DNA from: Choristoneura fumiferana
Taxonomy: Eukaryota > Arthropoda > Insecta > Lepidoptera > Tortricidae
Direction: 5' to 3'
Assembly: GCF_025370935.1 (NCBI RefSeq)
Contig: NC_133477.1
Location: 19,470,164-19,534,163 of the forward strand
Length of the DNA: 64,000 bases
Positions 1 to 10,225 of the stretch are shown in pieces. The first letter of the stretch is position 1. Each line of letters starts with the position of its first letter. The position numbers and the translations under genes were made by a program. Under the pieces are notes generated by a model, which saw only the letters and a program-made list of their open reading frames with translations, was not told where the DNA came from and did no database searches.

Positions 1-36
1 ATATATTATATTATTATTGTACAATACTTCGTGAAG

Positions 37-111
37 TCGCCAAGCGGTGACAGCGGAAGACCAGCGTTGGTACATGGCCAACACTAATGCTGAGCTGGGA
101 CCGCTTGGCGA
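37..111 (+). repeat. Family A LINE 3'-end fragment framed by a 12-bp inverted repeat
   Basis: The segment contains the landmarks of family A (an accagcgttgg-like block followed by tgctgag-gggacc), seen in better form at 29850, 30850, 32310 and 57515. A perfect 12-bp inverted repeat (tcgccaagcggt at 37-48, accgcttggcga at 100-111) frames it. The CTTT tail is absent, so this is a short remnant. Confidence 0.45.
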
Positions 112-160
112 TTTCGCAAATACATAATACTTGTTTTTATGTTATGCTATTATATATTTT

Positions 161-797
161 AGGGTTCGGAGCCAAAATGGCAAAAACGGACCCTTATAGT
201 TTCGCCGTGTCTGTCTGTCTGTCTGTCCGTCCGCGGCTTTGTTCAAGGACTATCAATGCTAGAAAGCTGTAATTTTGCACTAATATGCATGTAAACTATG
301 CCGACAAAATCGCAGAATAAAAATTTCAAAAAAATATTTTTTAGTGTACCTCCATAGACGTAAAGTGGGGGCGTTTTTTTTCTCATCCAACCTTGTTGTG
401 TGGGGTATCGTTGGATAGGTATTTTAAAATCATTAGGGAGTTGTTGCTAAACAAACGATTTTTCGATTTTGTTTGCAAAATATTCAACTTTAAGTACAAA
501 TTTCATTAAATCGAGCGTCCCCCTCTGAAATCTAAACCGGTGGGTGGAAAAATTAAAAAAAATTCAGAAGTAGTAAGTACCTATATAAACTTTCATGAAA
601 ACTATAACGGCTAAGTTTGCTTGAGAATTATTAGTACTTTAAGAGTAAATAGCAGCCTAAGGTATAGAATATACCTAAACTTTGAATATTCCGTACTAAA
701 TACGAAAATCCTTAGAAAATATTACTTAATTTTTCGTAATGGCTACGGAACCCTATTTCGGGCGTGTCCGACACGCTCTTGGCCGGTTTTTTATTTT
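161..797. repeat. Dispersed repeat family D, near full-length copy
   Basis: A repeat of about 630 bp beginning agggttcgga and ending near cggccggttttt. The right end carries gtgtccgacacgctcttgg, and the left end a tgtctgtctgtctgtccg block. Other copies in opposite orientation lie at 42393-43005 (near full), 43228-43447 and 46948-47075, with a short same-orientation piece at 35855-35915. I recognise it as a very common lepidopteran interspersed repeat, but I cannot assign its class. No terminal inverted repeat or target duplication is evident, and the 61-codon ORF inside it looks accidental. Confidence 0.75.
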
Positions 798-834
798 TAA
801 GTTGCGAGGAGCGAGATTAGTGCTTCATATGTTG

Positions 835-923
835 CGGTCCCGCTGACGCTAATTATTAATTAATACGAGACTAGAGGGACGACGTGTACGATACGAACTT
901 CGGTTTTCGAATTTCGTGGTGTT
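835..923. repeat. Partial copy of palindromic MITE P1 (loop and one arm)
   Basis: The loop (attaatacgaga) and right arm (acgatacgaacttcg...ttcgaatttcgt) of the palindromic family seen intact at 30166-30282 are present. The left arm is reduced to gcggtcccgctgacgct. A truncated copy that can no longer form the long hairpin. Confidence 0.65.
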
Positions 924-925
924 TA

Positions 926-1584
926 AATATTTTTTTTATGTATTTTTATTATGTTCTATCTACTTTGCAAGGAGCGAATAATTTTATATTTCTATTTCAA
1001 TAAAATAAACAAATAAGTACTTAAGATTACACGTTGCAAAAACAATCAAAGAGCGATGGAAACTCACGCAAGCATTTTTTCAACTGGCAACTTGATAACT
1101 CGCTAACTAATAAAATTAGGAGCACAACACCTGTCAATCGTGTAATGTAATTACCAGACAGCCATTAGTTAATTTGCGGTAGTGCGTCCGAGTCCCGGGA
1201 CCGGGAGATTTCCCGGGATGCCCGTTTACCGGGGCCGGGCGGTAAATGCTGTTTTTACGACGCCCGTGCCTTGCTTGCTCTTGGTCTGATTGAAAAGTTG
1301 TGTATTTTTAAATGAAGATAGAAATGTTTGGCGTAGTCCAGGGCGTCAAGTAGACTAGTATATGTTATTTGGGTGCGGTTAACGTGTCATGTGTAATTGT
1401 CGACCGGAATCAATGGCAATGATTGACGCGGAGGGTCTAACCCTCATTTAATTTAGACTTCCCTAAAAGAGTTTCAGAATGGGGTCGACTTAATTTAGTC
1501 GTTTTAACCCCACAAAGACACAGGTTTGCGTGTTTACCGCAAAAATTCTGCGTTTGTAGTATCACCTCTTTTCGAAAGCACATC
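926..1584. other. Unassigned sequence
   Basis: AT-rich flanks surround a GC-rich patch at about 1190-1270 (cccgggaccgggag, ccggggccgggcgg). A similar CCGGGA-rich patch occurs at 10590-10660. No ORF, repeat boundary or RNA gene could be supported. Confidence 0.4.
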
Positions 1585-2275
1585 CCTAGCTACCACAGCC
1601 ATATTGGTCCTTGGTATTCAGTCAGTCCTTGGTATTGACATCTCGAGTGAAGTCCAGTTCGGGGCCATTTAGAGGGTAAGGCTAAATTTGCCTCAAAGAA
1701 GCTCGGCGTGCTTAATAGATCGAGACAGTATTTCACTTCAGCCCACCGCTTCAGCTTTATAAGGCCAGGTTCACCCACATATGGAATACTGCTCTCATCT
1801 GTGGGCAGGGGCTCATACATGGAGAGCGACTCGAATAGTCGGCTTGTGAACGAGTTTCTGATGACTTGCGACTCTGGCGCTGCGTAGAGATGTAGCTTCA
1901 CTGTGCATCCTCTATCGCATGTACAACGGGGAGTGGTCCGAGGAGTTATTCGGGTTGATCCCTGCCGCATCCTTTCGCCACCGACCTACGCGACAATACT
2001 TCCATCCTCACCATTTAGGTGGTTGGTGGTCCTCTACTGTGCGTTTTTCCAGAAATTTCCTGCATCGCACAGCAAAACTCTGGAATTAATTGTCGCCTGC
2101 GGTATTCCCGGACCGATATGACCTTCAGGCTTTTAAGAAAAGAGCGTACTCCTACCTTAAAAGCCGGCAACGCATTTGTGACTCTTCTGGTGTTGCAGGT
2201 GTCCATGGGTGACGGTAATCGCCTACCATCAGGCGATCCGCCTGCTCGTTTGCCCTCTATACCATAAAAAAAGGC
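1585..2275 (+). pseudogene. Degenerate jockey-type LINE 3' end (reverse transcriptase C-terminus)
   Basis: Pieces in all three forward frames match the C-terminal region of lepidopteran jockey-like LINE polymerases. Around 1715-1800 the peptides QYFTSAHR and HMEYCSHLWAGA appear in different frames. Around 1905-2120 they are followed by the decayed counterpart of the region seen better at 12220-12540. The end (2150-2275) has the block caggtgtccatgggtgacgg, then atcaggcgatccgcctgctc and an A-rich tail, the usual 3' end of this element. Several frameshifts mean no product is possible. The 126-codon minus-strand ORF at 1590-1970 is a by-product. Calling it jockey rests on remembered family sequence. 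Confidence 0.7.
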
Positions 2276-3224
2276 TTTAGATGAACTTAGAAATTCTTTA
2301 TAACATAATACATTTATTCTTTTATAGAGCTGTATCATTACCTTATGTAAGAATACTTAAAGTACGTGTAAGTTCAAGGAACGAAGCGCATGTACTCTTG
2401 TTTATGATTATGTTATGTCAATCATTTCAAAGGCTAATTGGAAGATGACATTTTATACATACATATAGACATGTTTGACTATGAAGCCATAGTCAAACAT
2501 GTCTGACTGGAAACAAAACCTATTAGAAATATAACAGGGAAATATTAGTCAAAACCAGTTAAAGTAATTATTTCACGTTACTCCAGTAATTACAAACTTG
2601 ACGCCTTTCTTCAAAGAAAACAATCCCTTTGAGAGCGAAAAAGTTAATACAATCGAAGTTTTAATTAATAATTCGATAAATAGGTAGCTACCGATGGATA
2701 TGAGATAAATGGTGTTCTGCACAAAAATATAAACATCATGGAAGTTTTCTTTTTAATTCGAATTTATATTAGTAGGGTTAATGAATGGAATTTTCTGACC
2801 ATACTTTACCTGATTATAAATTATAAATAATTGTTATAAAATGCAAGGCATCTCCAATTTTTTGCAAATTCTTGGAAACTTTCAATTTTCTTTCGACATC
2901 TTAAGCGCCTGTTTCGAAATGGCTTGCGTCTTGTCTCCAAATTATCCCTGACAATCTTCAATTGACGCTCGCTTGACGTTTACGCCGACTTTAAAAAGAG
3001 GTTCTCAGTTTGTCGCTATTTTTATAAGCTTTAAATTTAACGTGACGCACCATATAATAAGGTATTAGGGGCTGTTTTCCGCAATCGAGTCTAAGTGTGC
3101 CTATTTTGTGATTAGGCTGTGGGCACTATTCATGCCAGCTAGCTCCAGGAGGAGCCGAGCAGACTACGTTGCGGGGCTTCCTGCAGTGACCCCGGTGATC
3201 CGAGGTGAAGTGCCCTGTAGTAAA
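2276..3224. other. Unassigned sequence with a short perfect hairpin
   Basis: Mostly AT-rich with no supported ORF. It holds the hairpin at 2467-2504. From 3070 it becomes GC-rich (caggaggagccgagcagact, ccccggtgatccgagg); this could be detached leader sequence of the LINE that starts near 3425, split by repeat E, but I cannot show that. Confidence 0.35.
2467..2504. repeat. Perfect short hairpin, 17-bp stem and 4-nt loop
   Basis: agacatgtttgactatg (2467-2483) is followed by a 4-base loop and its exact reverse complement (2488-2504). No downstream T-run marks it as a terminator, and no second copy was noticed. Confidence 0.8.
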
Positions 3225-3420
3225 TACTGGTGTAATTTCGAAATTAGCAAACAATTTTTCGACCATTGTTTAGTGTTCTATTGAGCTAAAATTTGGAATA
3301 CTTATGTAAATCTGGTGACAATGCAGTAATTTAGGTAGTGAAAGTCAGGCGTTCCGGTCAGGATGTATACCAACGGAACTCTTCAACGATTTATGGCATT
3401 GACTTGATACATATGTCAGG
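3225..3420 (-). repeat. Dispersed repeat family E, degenerate fragment
   Basis: The order of blocks aaatttggaatacttatgta, ggtcaggat and cggaactcttcaacg matches 47150-47310. The reverse complement of the same family, with an AAAT tail, is at 32536-33062. The strand is assigned from that A-rich tail. Confidence 0.55.
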
Positions 3421-3424
3421 GCGG

Positions 3425-4130
3425 GGTCAGGTTTGTCCAGTGTTAGTTTGCGACCGGTCGCCAACTGGATCGGGTCTGCCCCTATATTAATTGCCTGTCC
3501 GGCGGTTAACTTGGCGAATGGTCTGGGGTGGAGCTCACAGTTGCAATGACATCCCGCAAGACTGTTTGGACTCCTTCCGTGGTTGCCGCCCGTTAACTGC
3601 CTGATTCTGCCGTAGGAAGCAGGTAGAACCAAACAAACAGTCGCATCCTGGAACATCAGCTACCCTCCCATCCCATTTATCCCGTACAACCAGCTGCAGG
3701 CGATGACGTGGCCTGTCGCCGCGGGCTTCATATCCGAAATAATAGGATATGAAGTGGTAGAATGCCACCTGCGTGTTTGTGCTGCGAGGTTGAGCTTGAC
3801 GGGGGTCGTCGCCCTCAGAAGGCAACACGCCACTTTGGCTCGGGATTCATCTCACACGGGCGGTCGGGACCTAGCCAGTCACGATCAATCGGCTGTCGTA
3901 TCCAGTAGACTGGATGCGGGCGAGGGTTCTGGGGTGCGGAGGTCGGTAGTCGGCGAGGCACAACCCAATGCAGTCCACAACAAGCTGCTGCGGGGGAGGC
4001 AACGTGGGACTCATCTGGCAGCCCACTTTGGAAACCTATATCCTGCTGGTAGCCCTGGTGGGTCAAACCATCCCCAGTTGAGGCTCCGTGGAGGGTGGGG
4101 AGCCAGCGGACGAAGAACAACCGAGGATTC
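3425..4130 (+). other. Probable 5' untranslated leader of the LOA-like LINE
   Basis: GC-rich sequence continuous in composition with ORF1 and unlike the AT-rich surroundings. No coding signal in a conserved frame precedes the ORF1 start. LINE leaders usually contain an internal promoter, but I see no defined element. A long minus-strand open frame crosses this region and ORF1 (3815-5146) and is treated as an antisense by-product. Confidence 0.5.
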
Positions 4131-5743
4131 ATGGACTCCAAAAGTTGTTGTACGAAGAGTAGGGAGGCCGGACCCGTAGGGGATGAGGCAAAAAAAGACT
4201 GTGGAAAGGTGCGACGTGTCCCTGTCACTGACAGAGACGCGGGAGCCGGACCCAGTTCTAAAAAGGGACCCGTTGGGTTCACTAAGGCGCGTGGCACTGG
4301 TGTCAAGGCGCATCGAACGAAGGGCGAAAGTGCGGTGGCGCTGCTCCCCCAAAGGTACAGCCCGACCTCTTCCCGAAGGGTCGAAGAGAGGGCGCACAGT
4401 TCCCTGCAAAGGGGTCGACCTGTGTCGTTGCCGGTAAGGGGAAACGCGTAACTGCGCCTAGTAGCAGGAAGGCGGTGGCCCCACCACAACCAAATCCGGT
4501 TCAGCCGAATCCGGCCTCTGGGGAGGGAGCGCAAACACCTACGGGTACGAGCGCGCCTTCCTACGAGGGTTGGACGAAGATGAGCAGGAGGAGGAAGAGG
4601 AGGGCGAAGGAAATCCTGAGAGCGTTGGGACCCCTGGAAGACAGCTCGTCTGAAGGTGGAACCCCGGCAGCGCCCACAGGAAATCCTGCACCGCAAAAAA
4701 GGCCACTGGCGACAACTGGCGGACCTTCTCAATCTGCTAGAGACTCCAAAAGGACGAAGGTGGCGGAGTCGTATGCGGAGATTTTGGCGGGTGAGAGGGC
4801 TGCCATTGTCCGGTGGACTTTCCGGCCGAACGAGTCCTGATGGGGCATGTCGGGGCATACAGGAGGCTGTGATCACACGCCTGCTGGATGCCCCCGACCC
4901 GCTTCCACAGTTGACCTTCGGCAACATCGTGGGAGGGGCACTGCATGTTGGCTGCAATAACGCAGAGTCCTTTGCATGGCTCAGCTCAGCAATTGGGAGG
5001 GTGAAATTGCTGGGATGAGCCTGAAAGTCGTGTACGCCAGGGATCTTCCGAAGCCGGTCAAAATGGCATGGAAGACGAAGATCGTTGGAGTACAGGACAG
5101 CAGGACGCTGCTGCGGCTGCTGCAGCGCTTCAACCCGAGGCTGCATACGGAGCAGTGGAAAGTGGTTGACACCATAGTGGCGGAAGCCAGCGCCCGGCGC
5201 ATCATATTGATGGACCGGGAGTCGGCTGAAGTCATTAAGGAAGCCGGCTACTGTCTACACTCTGGGATCGACGTCAGCTCCTTCAAGCTTCTGGATGACG
5301 CGGAGAAGACGCTTGGAGGGGGTGGCGACGATCAGAGTACTGCTCGCGGCAAAGCCAAAGCTAACCCTGGATAGCTGGTGCTGCTGCCGATGGTGTTGAG
5401 GTGAACCCTGAGCACGCCAAGGAAGCTCCGGTGATGCCAAAGTGGCTCCCGGTGACACCGAGGCTAGTTCTGGTGTAGCCGAGATACACTCGGTTGGTGC
5501 CCAGGCGGTCCCAGGCGAAGCTGAGGTGGGGGCGGCGGTGGTGATGGAGGTAGAGGATGTGGGGTCGGACAGTGGGGCTGACGGGGTGCGTGGGTCGGGG
5601 GATCTTCTGTGACCTCGTCTCAGATTTCCCTGGCTGATCTGCGCGCTCTGTCAGAGCTATATCTGGACGGACCCACATCCCCTGCATCTCAAGAGGAGCC
5701 GCAGGAAAGGGCTGCTGACCTCAGCATGCCCAAGAAAAATTAA
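4131..5743 (+). pseudogene. LINE ORF1, Gag-like protein with DUF4780-type domain, frameshifted
   Basis: ORF1 proteins of this group bind the element RNA and package it with ORF2. The reading is broken into frames. About 4131-4451 is a Lys/Arg/Ser/Gly-rich basic N-terminus. About 4475-4840 is a Pro-rich stretch followed by a basic patch (RRRKRRAKEI) and an acidic/serine run. About 4860-5374 is the conserved domain, including LKVVYARDLPKPVKMA, the run QDSRTLLRLLQRFNP, and IILMDRES. A low-complexity Ala/Gly/Glu/Val tail follows to a stop at 5741-5743, after PKKN. The domain resembles DUF4780 as I remember it (PF16012); this needs a profile search. No CCHC knuckle is seen in ORF1. At least three frame changes are needed, so it is not functional. 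The start at 4131 is chosen as the ATG of the basic segment; an upstream ATG at 4095 is equally open. Confidence 0.7.
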
Positions 5744-5753
5744 GAGGCCCAAC

Positions 5754-8700
5754 ATGGATGGTCTAAGGTGCGTACAAATTAATTTACAACACAATAAGGC
5801 TGCTACTGCAATTTTAGCAAAAAGTTAAAAAGTGAGCAATTCGATATCGCCTTGATACAAGAACCTTATGTATATAAAGGAGAAATAAGAGGCTTAGGCG
5901 GAACGGGAGGCATATTATTTCACTCCTGTTCCGAAAATAACGATATGAGGACGTGCATATATGTCAGAAACGGCATCAATGCCATGCCCTTGAATGCTTT
6001 CTGTTCCAGGGATCTTACAACCATCAAGATCCTAGGGAGGGGGAAGGTAAGGCCCTTATTTTCTCATCTGCCTACCTTCCCTATGAAGCGACGGACCCGA
6101 TCACACACACTACTCCGGAGTCTTGTCGAGAACAGCAGCAAGGCGAACACCGGCCTAATTATTGGCTGTGACGCTAATGCTCACCATGTCATCTGGGGGA
6201 GCTCGGACGTCAACAAAAGAGGAGAGAAGTTACTGGATTTTCTGGTGAGCTCTTCTTTACAAATTATGAATAAAGGCAATGACCCAACATTTGTTAACGC
6301 AAAAAGAGGTGAGGTTATTGATGTGACGTTGGCTACTAACAATATGTAGGAACATTACGAAATGGCATGTATCCAATGAAACAACTTTATCGGATCACAG
6401 TATATATGCTTTAGGTACAGAATTAACGAACCAATAAAAACTGTGCTTAAAAGGAACCCTAGGAACACGGACTGGTTGTCTTTTAAGAGATCTAAAAGTG
6501 GAACTAGGTGACCCTAAAGGTAAGCTCAATTCTATAATAGACATCGAGTTTGAAGCGGACAACATAGTCCGAGCCATCAATAATGCTTGGACTAATAACT
6601 GCCCGGAAAAAAAGACTGGGGCAAAGAAAGTCCCATGGTGGAACCCTGATATCGCGAGACTCAGGAAAGAAACCAGGGCGATCTTCAATGATGCAAAGGC
6701 TTCAAAAAACTTTGAGACCTATGCAAAAAAGCTCACAGAATACAATAAAGCTGTGAGAAAAGCAAAAAGAAAGCATGGAAAGACCACTGCGACCAAATAG
6801 GTTCAATACCAGAAGGAATGAGGCTCACGAAGGCTCTAGCTACAACCAGATCGGTCCATTAACTACCATAAAGGGGAAAGATGGGAACGTGACGGAGACA
6901 GGCATAGAGACACTAAAAATAATGTATGAGACACATTTCCCAGGCTCTATTATACATCAGAGCAGAACCGATAGTAACTCAATCAGTGCTGCTGAACAAG
7001 TGGGCACTACCACAAGGCACAATTGGGATACTGCCAAAAAAGTAGTAGATCACGATAAGTTAAAGTGGGCTTTGTCCACCTTTCGCCCTTATAAAAACAC
7101 CAGGACCAGATGGTGTTTATCCAGTTCTACTACAAGAAGGAGCTAATGTACTTATACCACATCTTAGTAGATTGTACAGAGCATGCCTAGCCTTCGGACA
7201 CGTACCGCGTGTGTGGAGACAAGTTAAGGTAATCTACCTTCCAAAACCTGGTAAGGCAGATTATAATGATGCCAAATCATATAGGCCAATAAGCCTGTCA
7301 TCATTCTCCTGAAAACATTGGAAAAATTGGTTGACAGATACATAAGGGACGGACCGCTAAAACGGCATCCACTGCATAAAATGCAATGCGCCTACCAACC
7401 GGGGAAGTCGACAGAATCAGCGATACACCTGGTAGTAAGCAAAGCGGAACAGGCAATAGAGAATAAAGAGCTCTGCCTGGCTGCGTTTCTGGACGTGGAA
7501 GGAGCATTTGATCGTACAACGTATCATGCCATCAAAACTGCTGCGGATAGACATGGCATTGAACCCACTATCTGCAGATGGATGGAAAGAATGCTCAACA
7601 GCAGACTGATAACTTCAACCTTGCTAGGAGAAGAATTATCAGCCACAGCCACAAAAGGATGCCCTCAAGGAGGGGTTTTATCGCCCACGCTATGGAGCTT
7701 GGTGATAAACTCGCTACTAGAGGATCTCAACACAGGCCCAGTACAAACAGTGGGTTATGCAGATGACCTAGTAATACTTGTCAATGGAAATTCCCAAACA
7801 CAGTATCGGGAATCATGAACGTAGCTCTAAACAAAGTAGAGAGGTGGTGCAAAGAATATCACCTCTCCATAAATCCGAGCAAAACGGTGGTAATACCATT
7901 TACCAGAAAAAGGACCTAAAAAGCATACAGACTTTAAGAATGTATGACAGGGAACTAAGACTTTCCAATGAAGTAAAATATCTTGGAATAATCCTTGATA
8001 AAGGACTTAACTGGAAAAAACAGGTGGAATACACAGTGACCAAAGCGACGAGAGTTTTTGGCATGTGTAGATCCGCATATGGAAAAACATGGGGACTGAA
8101 CCCAAAAGTACTGAGATGGATCTACACCATAATGGTGAGACCCATCATACTGTATGGGTGCCTCGCCTGGTGGCCTAGGGCACAACTAAGCACATGTAGG
8201 AATCTACTGGCAAAAATCCAGAGAATGGCCTGCATGGCTATCACAGGGGCGTTCAAACAACGCCGACAGCAGCAATGGAAGTCTTACTGGACTTACCACC
8301 ACTGCATATTGCTATAGAATCCGAAGCGCGGAAGTCGTTGCACAGAATGAAAATGTACGGCCTGTGGAACGATTCCGCTCCAAGGACAAAGCACACTAAA
8401 ATGGAACAAAACGAATACCTTGATAGTATAATGGCGATGGGTTGCGACAAAATGCAACCAAAGTACATATTCCGAAGGAACTTCAAGGTTCATGTTCCCA
8501 CAAGGGCTGAATGGGCAGAAGGACTGACACTGCCGGAAGGCAGTGAAAATTCATGGTACACGGATGGATCTAAAATGAAATCCGGTACAGGAGCCGGCAT
8601 TCATGCCAAGGACTTTAACAGTAGCGTAAGCATGGGAAATTATGCAACTGTCTTTCAAGCAGAGACGTATGCAATTATCGCCTGTGCACAGGAGAATATA

Positions 8701-9372
8701 GATAGGAAGGTAAGGGAAAAACCATCTATATACTCAGTGACAGTCAAGCAGCCCTAAAGGCGCTCACATCGCCAAAGGTTGACTCAAGACTGATCTATAA
8801 TGGAGTACAAGCACTAAACAAGCTTGGCAGACGCAATAGAGTGAGACTGTTTGGATCCCAGACACAAAGGCTTCATCGGAAATGAAAAAGCAGATGAGCT
8901 AGCAAGGAAGGGTCAATGAACAAAAACATAGGGCCCGAGCCGTATGTGGGACTCTCACAGGAACCATGAAGAATGCCATAAACGACCATACCAAACTTAA
9001 ACACCAACAAGAGTGGAAAACACTGGAAGGTCTAAAGCATTCAAAACGATTCATCGAAAATGTCAGCACAAGCTGGACTAAAAAACTCTGGACACTCAGT
9101 AGGAAACAACTCCGACATATCGTCGGGCATTCACAGGTCACTTCAATACTAAACACATACTAGTAAAGATGGGACTACAGGACAATGAAGTCTGTAGAAT
9201 ATGTGGCGAGGAAGACGAAACAATGGAACACATTATGTGTGAATGTGACGCCCTCGCCAGATCAAGAATGAGACTCTTTGGCGACGGATACCCCGCACCA
9301 GGAGACTTTAAGGCACTACCGCTACGTCAAATCATCCAATTTATGGACGAGGTGATAAAGGCAATAGAGTAA
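5754..9372 (+). pseudogene. LINE ORF2: AP endonuclease - reverse transcriptase - RNase H - zinc knuckle, frameshifted
   Basis: ORF2 nicks target DNA and reverse transcribes the element RNA at the nick. Endonuclease (about 5754-6430): INLQHNKAAT near the start, QEPY at 5858-5869, GCDANAHH with Asp codon 6170-6172, and catalytic SDHS at 6390-6401. Reverse transcriptase (about 7050-8200): PGPDG region near 7105, FLDVEGAFD at 7486-7512, PQGGVLSP near 7665, YADD at 7756-7767, then the thumb. RNase H (about 8540-8880): YTDGSK with Asp 8563-8565, Glu 8662-8664 and SDS with Asp 8739-8741. A C2HC knuckle lies at 9193-9246 (Cys, Cys, His 9229, Cys). An early stop near 5826, further stops such as 6346 and 6798, and frame changes near 6050, 6480, 7085, 7305 and 7790 disable it. 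Most catalytic residues survive, so decay is moderate. Confidence 0.88.
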
Positions 9373-9457
9373 GTGCGAAGGAGGGGTAATTACACAAAAG
9401 ATCCCTACGGTCGAAGTGTATCCGCAAGGACCCCTAACGATAAGATAAGATAAGATG
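9373..9457 (+). other. LINE 3' UTR with GATAA pentamer tail
   Basis: A short 3' UTR follows the ORF2 stop and ends cgataagataagataagat. Tandem tails instead of poly(A) are common in this LINE group and mark the 3' junction of the element. The flanking DNA resumes at about 9458. Confidence 0.75.
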
Positions 9458-9504
9458 ATACATATGACAATACGACGACTTTCTATGAAGATGCAAGAAC
9501 AGTC

Positions 9505-9541
9505 AACAAAATGTACACTCAGCAAAAAAAGCTTGCGTATA
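9505..9541 (-). repeat. Family E end fragment
   Basis: The block cagtcaacaaaatgtacact followed by cagcaaaaaaagcttg matches 47349-47385 and, in reverse complement, 32764-32795. It is a small remnant between the LINE tail and the V repeat. Confidence 0.55.
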
Positions 9542-9551
9542 ATAAATATTG

Positions 9552-9825
9552 CAGGTGGTAGGAACTTGTGCAAGATCGGCCCGGATTGCTACCACCATCT
9601 TGCTCGCTAATCCTGCCGTGAAGCAGCAGTGCTTGCACTGTTGTGTTTCGGCGTGGAGAGTAAGACAGCCGGTGAAATTACTGGCACTTGAGGTGTACCA
9701 TCTTAGGCCTCTAGGTTGACAACGCATCTGCAATACCCCTGGTGTTGCAGATGTTTATGGGCGGTGGTGATCTCTTACCATCAGCAGAACCACTTGCTCG
9801 CTTGTCATCCAGTCGAATAAAAAAC
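9552..9825 (+). mobile_element. V repeat, full copy (poly(A)-ended retroposon)
   Basis: It begins caggtggtagg and ends with ccatccagtcgaataaaaaa, which contains an AATAAA-like signal and an A-run. Sister copies are at 15450-15722 and 22249-22530 on this strand, 34834-35109 on the opposite strand, and a 5'-truncated copy is at 13490-13600. The end block (gggcggtggtgatctcttac) resembles the 3' end of the jockey-like fragments at 2200 and 12550. No tRNA-like A/B boxes were recognised, so it may be a LINE 3' derivative rather than a classical SINE. Confidence 0.75.
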
Positions 9826-10049
9826 ATTTGTTTAACCCTTATTGACGGCGAGTGACAAGTCAAAGAACTTACCAGATGCGATGTGCAGCATATGTTCCCA
9901 GAGGAAATTTGCTGACAAATAATGTGCCATTTGAATAAAAGGTACGAAGCAAAAATATCGCGTCTCACTGCACTTTGCAAGCACTCTGTGGGGCTATCAA
10001 TGAATATTGAAAGAATGTTTAGTTTTACCTGACTTCACAAAAGGAGTAT
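9826..10049. other. Unassigned spacer
   Basis: No repeat or coding signal was recognised between the V repeat and the S2 SINE. Confidence 0.35.
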
Positions 10050-10225
10050 AGAAGTATAGTGGATCGAAAATATAAATTGAGACGTGGATGCACAGAAAAA
10101 CCAGAAAAAGAGAACAGCACTGGGAATCGAACCCGCGTGCTATAACCCCTACACCACTATTGGACAGAAATCTAGACACGAATTTTTCCTATGCATACAT
10201 ATCTCAACCAAAATCTTGTCTTCGC
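10050..10225 (-). mobile_element. S2 SINE copy
   Basis: It shares the run gacgtggatgcacagaaaaa and the downstream ggacag-aatctagacacgaattt block with 26905-27060. The tRNA-like head reads on the minus strand: ctgggaatcgaacccgcgtg (about 10128-10147) is a reverse-complement B box region and ctacaccactat is a reverse-complement A box region. Confidence 0.65.

Larger units (their letters stand above)
3425..9457 (+). mobile_element. LOA/R1-like non-LTR retrotransposon (LINE), long but inactive copy
   Basis: A roughly 6-kb element with the full order of a two-ORF LINE: GC-rich leader (3425-4130), ORF1 (about 4131-5743), ORF2 starting ten bases later (5754) and ending at 9372, then an 85-bp 3' UTR ending in GATAA repeats (9438-9456). 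ORF2 carries AP endonuclease, reverse transcriptase with YADD, RNase H and a C-terminal zinc knuckle; this combination fits the I/LOA/R1 group rather than RTE or CR1. ORF1 looks like a DUF4780 protein, which I associate with this kind of insect LINE. Many frameshifts and stops make it defective. The 5' boundary is uncertain because repeat E abuts it, and no target duplication was found. Exact clade is inference. Confidence 0.85.

Noticed and set aside
161..797. Family D as a DNA transposon with terminal inverted repeats
   Set aside because: The ends do not pair and no target duplication is visible in the two near-full copies.
1590..1970. 126-codon minus-strand ORF
   Set aside because: Antisense to a decayed jockey-like LINE end; no motif of its own.
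2276..3224. Host exon candidates in GC-rich 3070-3230
   Set aside because: No sustained ORF with plausible splice sites; may be detached LINE leader.
3815..5146. 443-codon minus-strand ORF, the longest open frame in the window
   Set aside because: It lies antisense to LINE ORF1 in a GC-rich stretch where stops are rare, is Arg/Pro/Ser-rich without a recognised domain, and the sense strand explains the region.
9438..9456. Telomere-like or satellite array (GATAA)n
   Set aside because: Only three units at the exact end of a LINE; better explained as its 3' tail.
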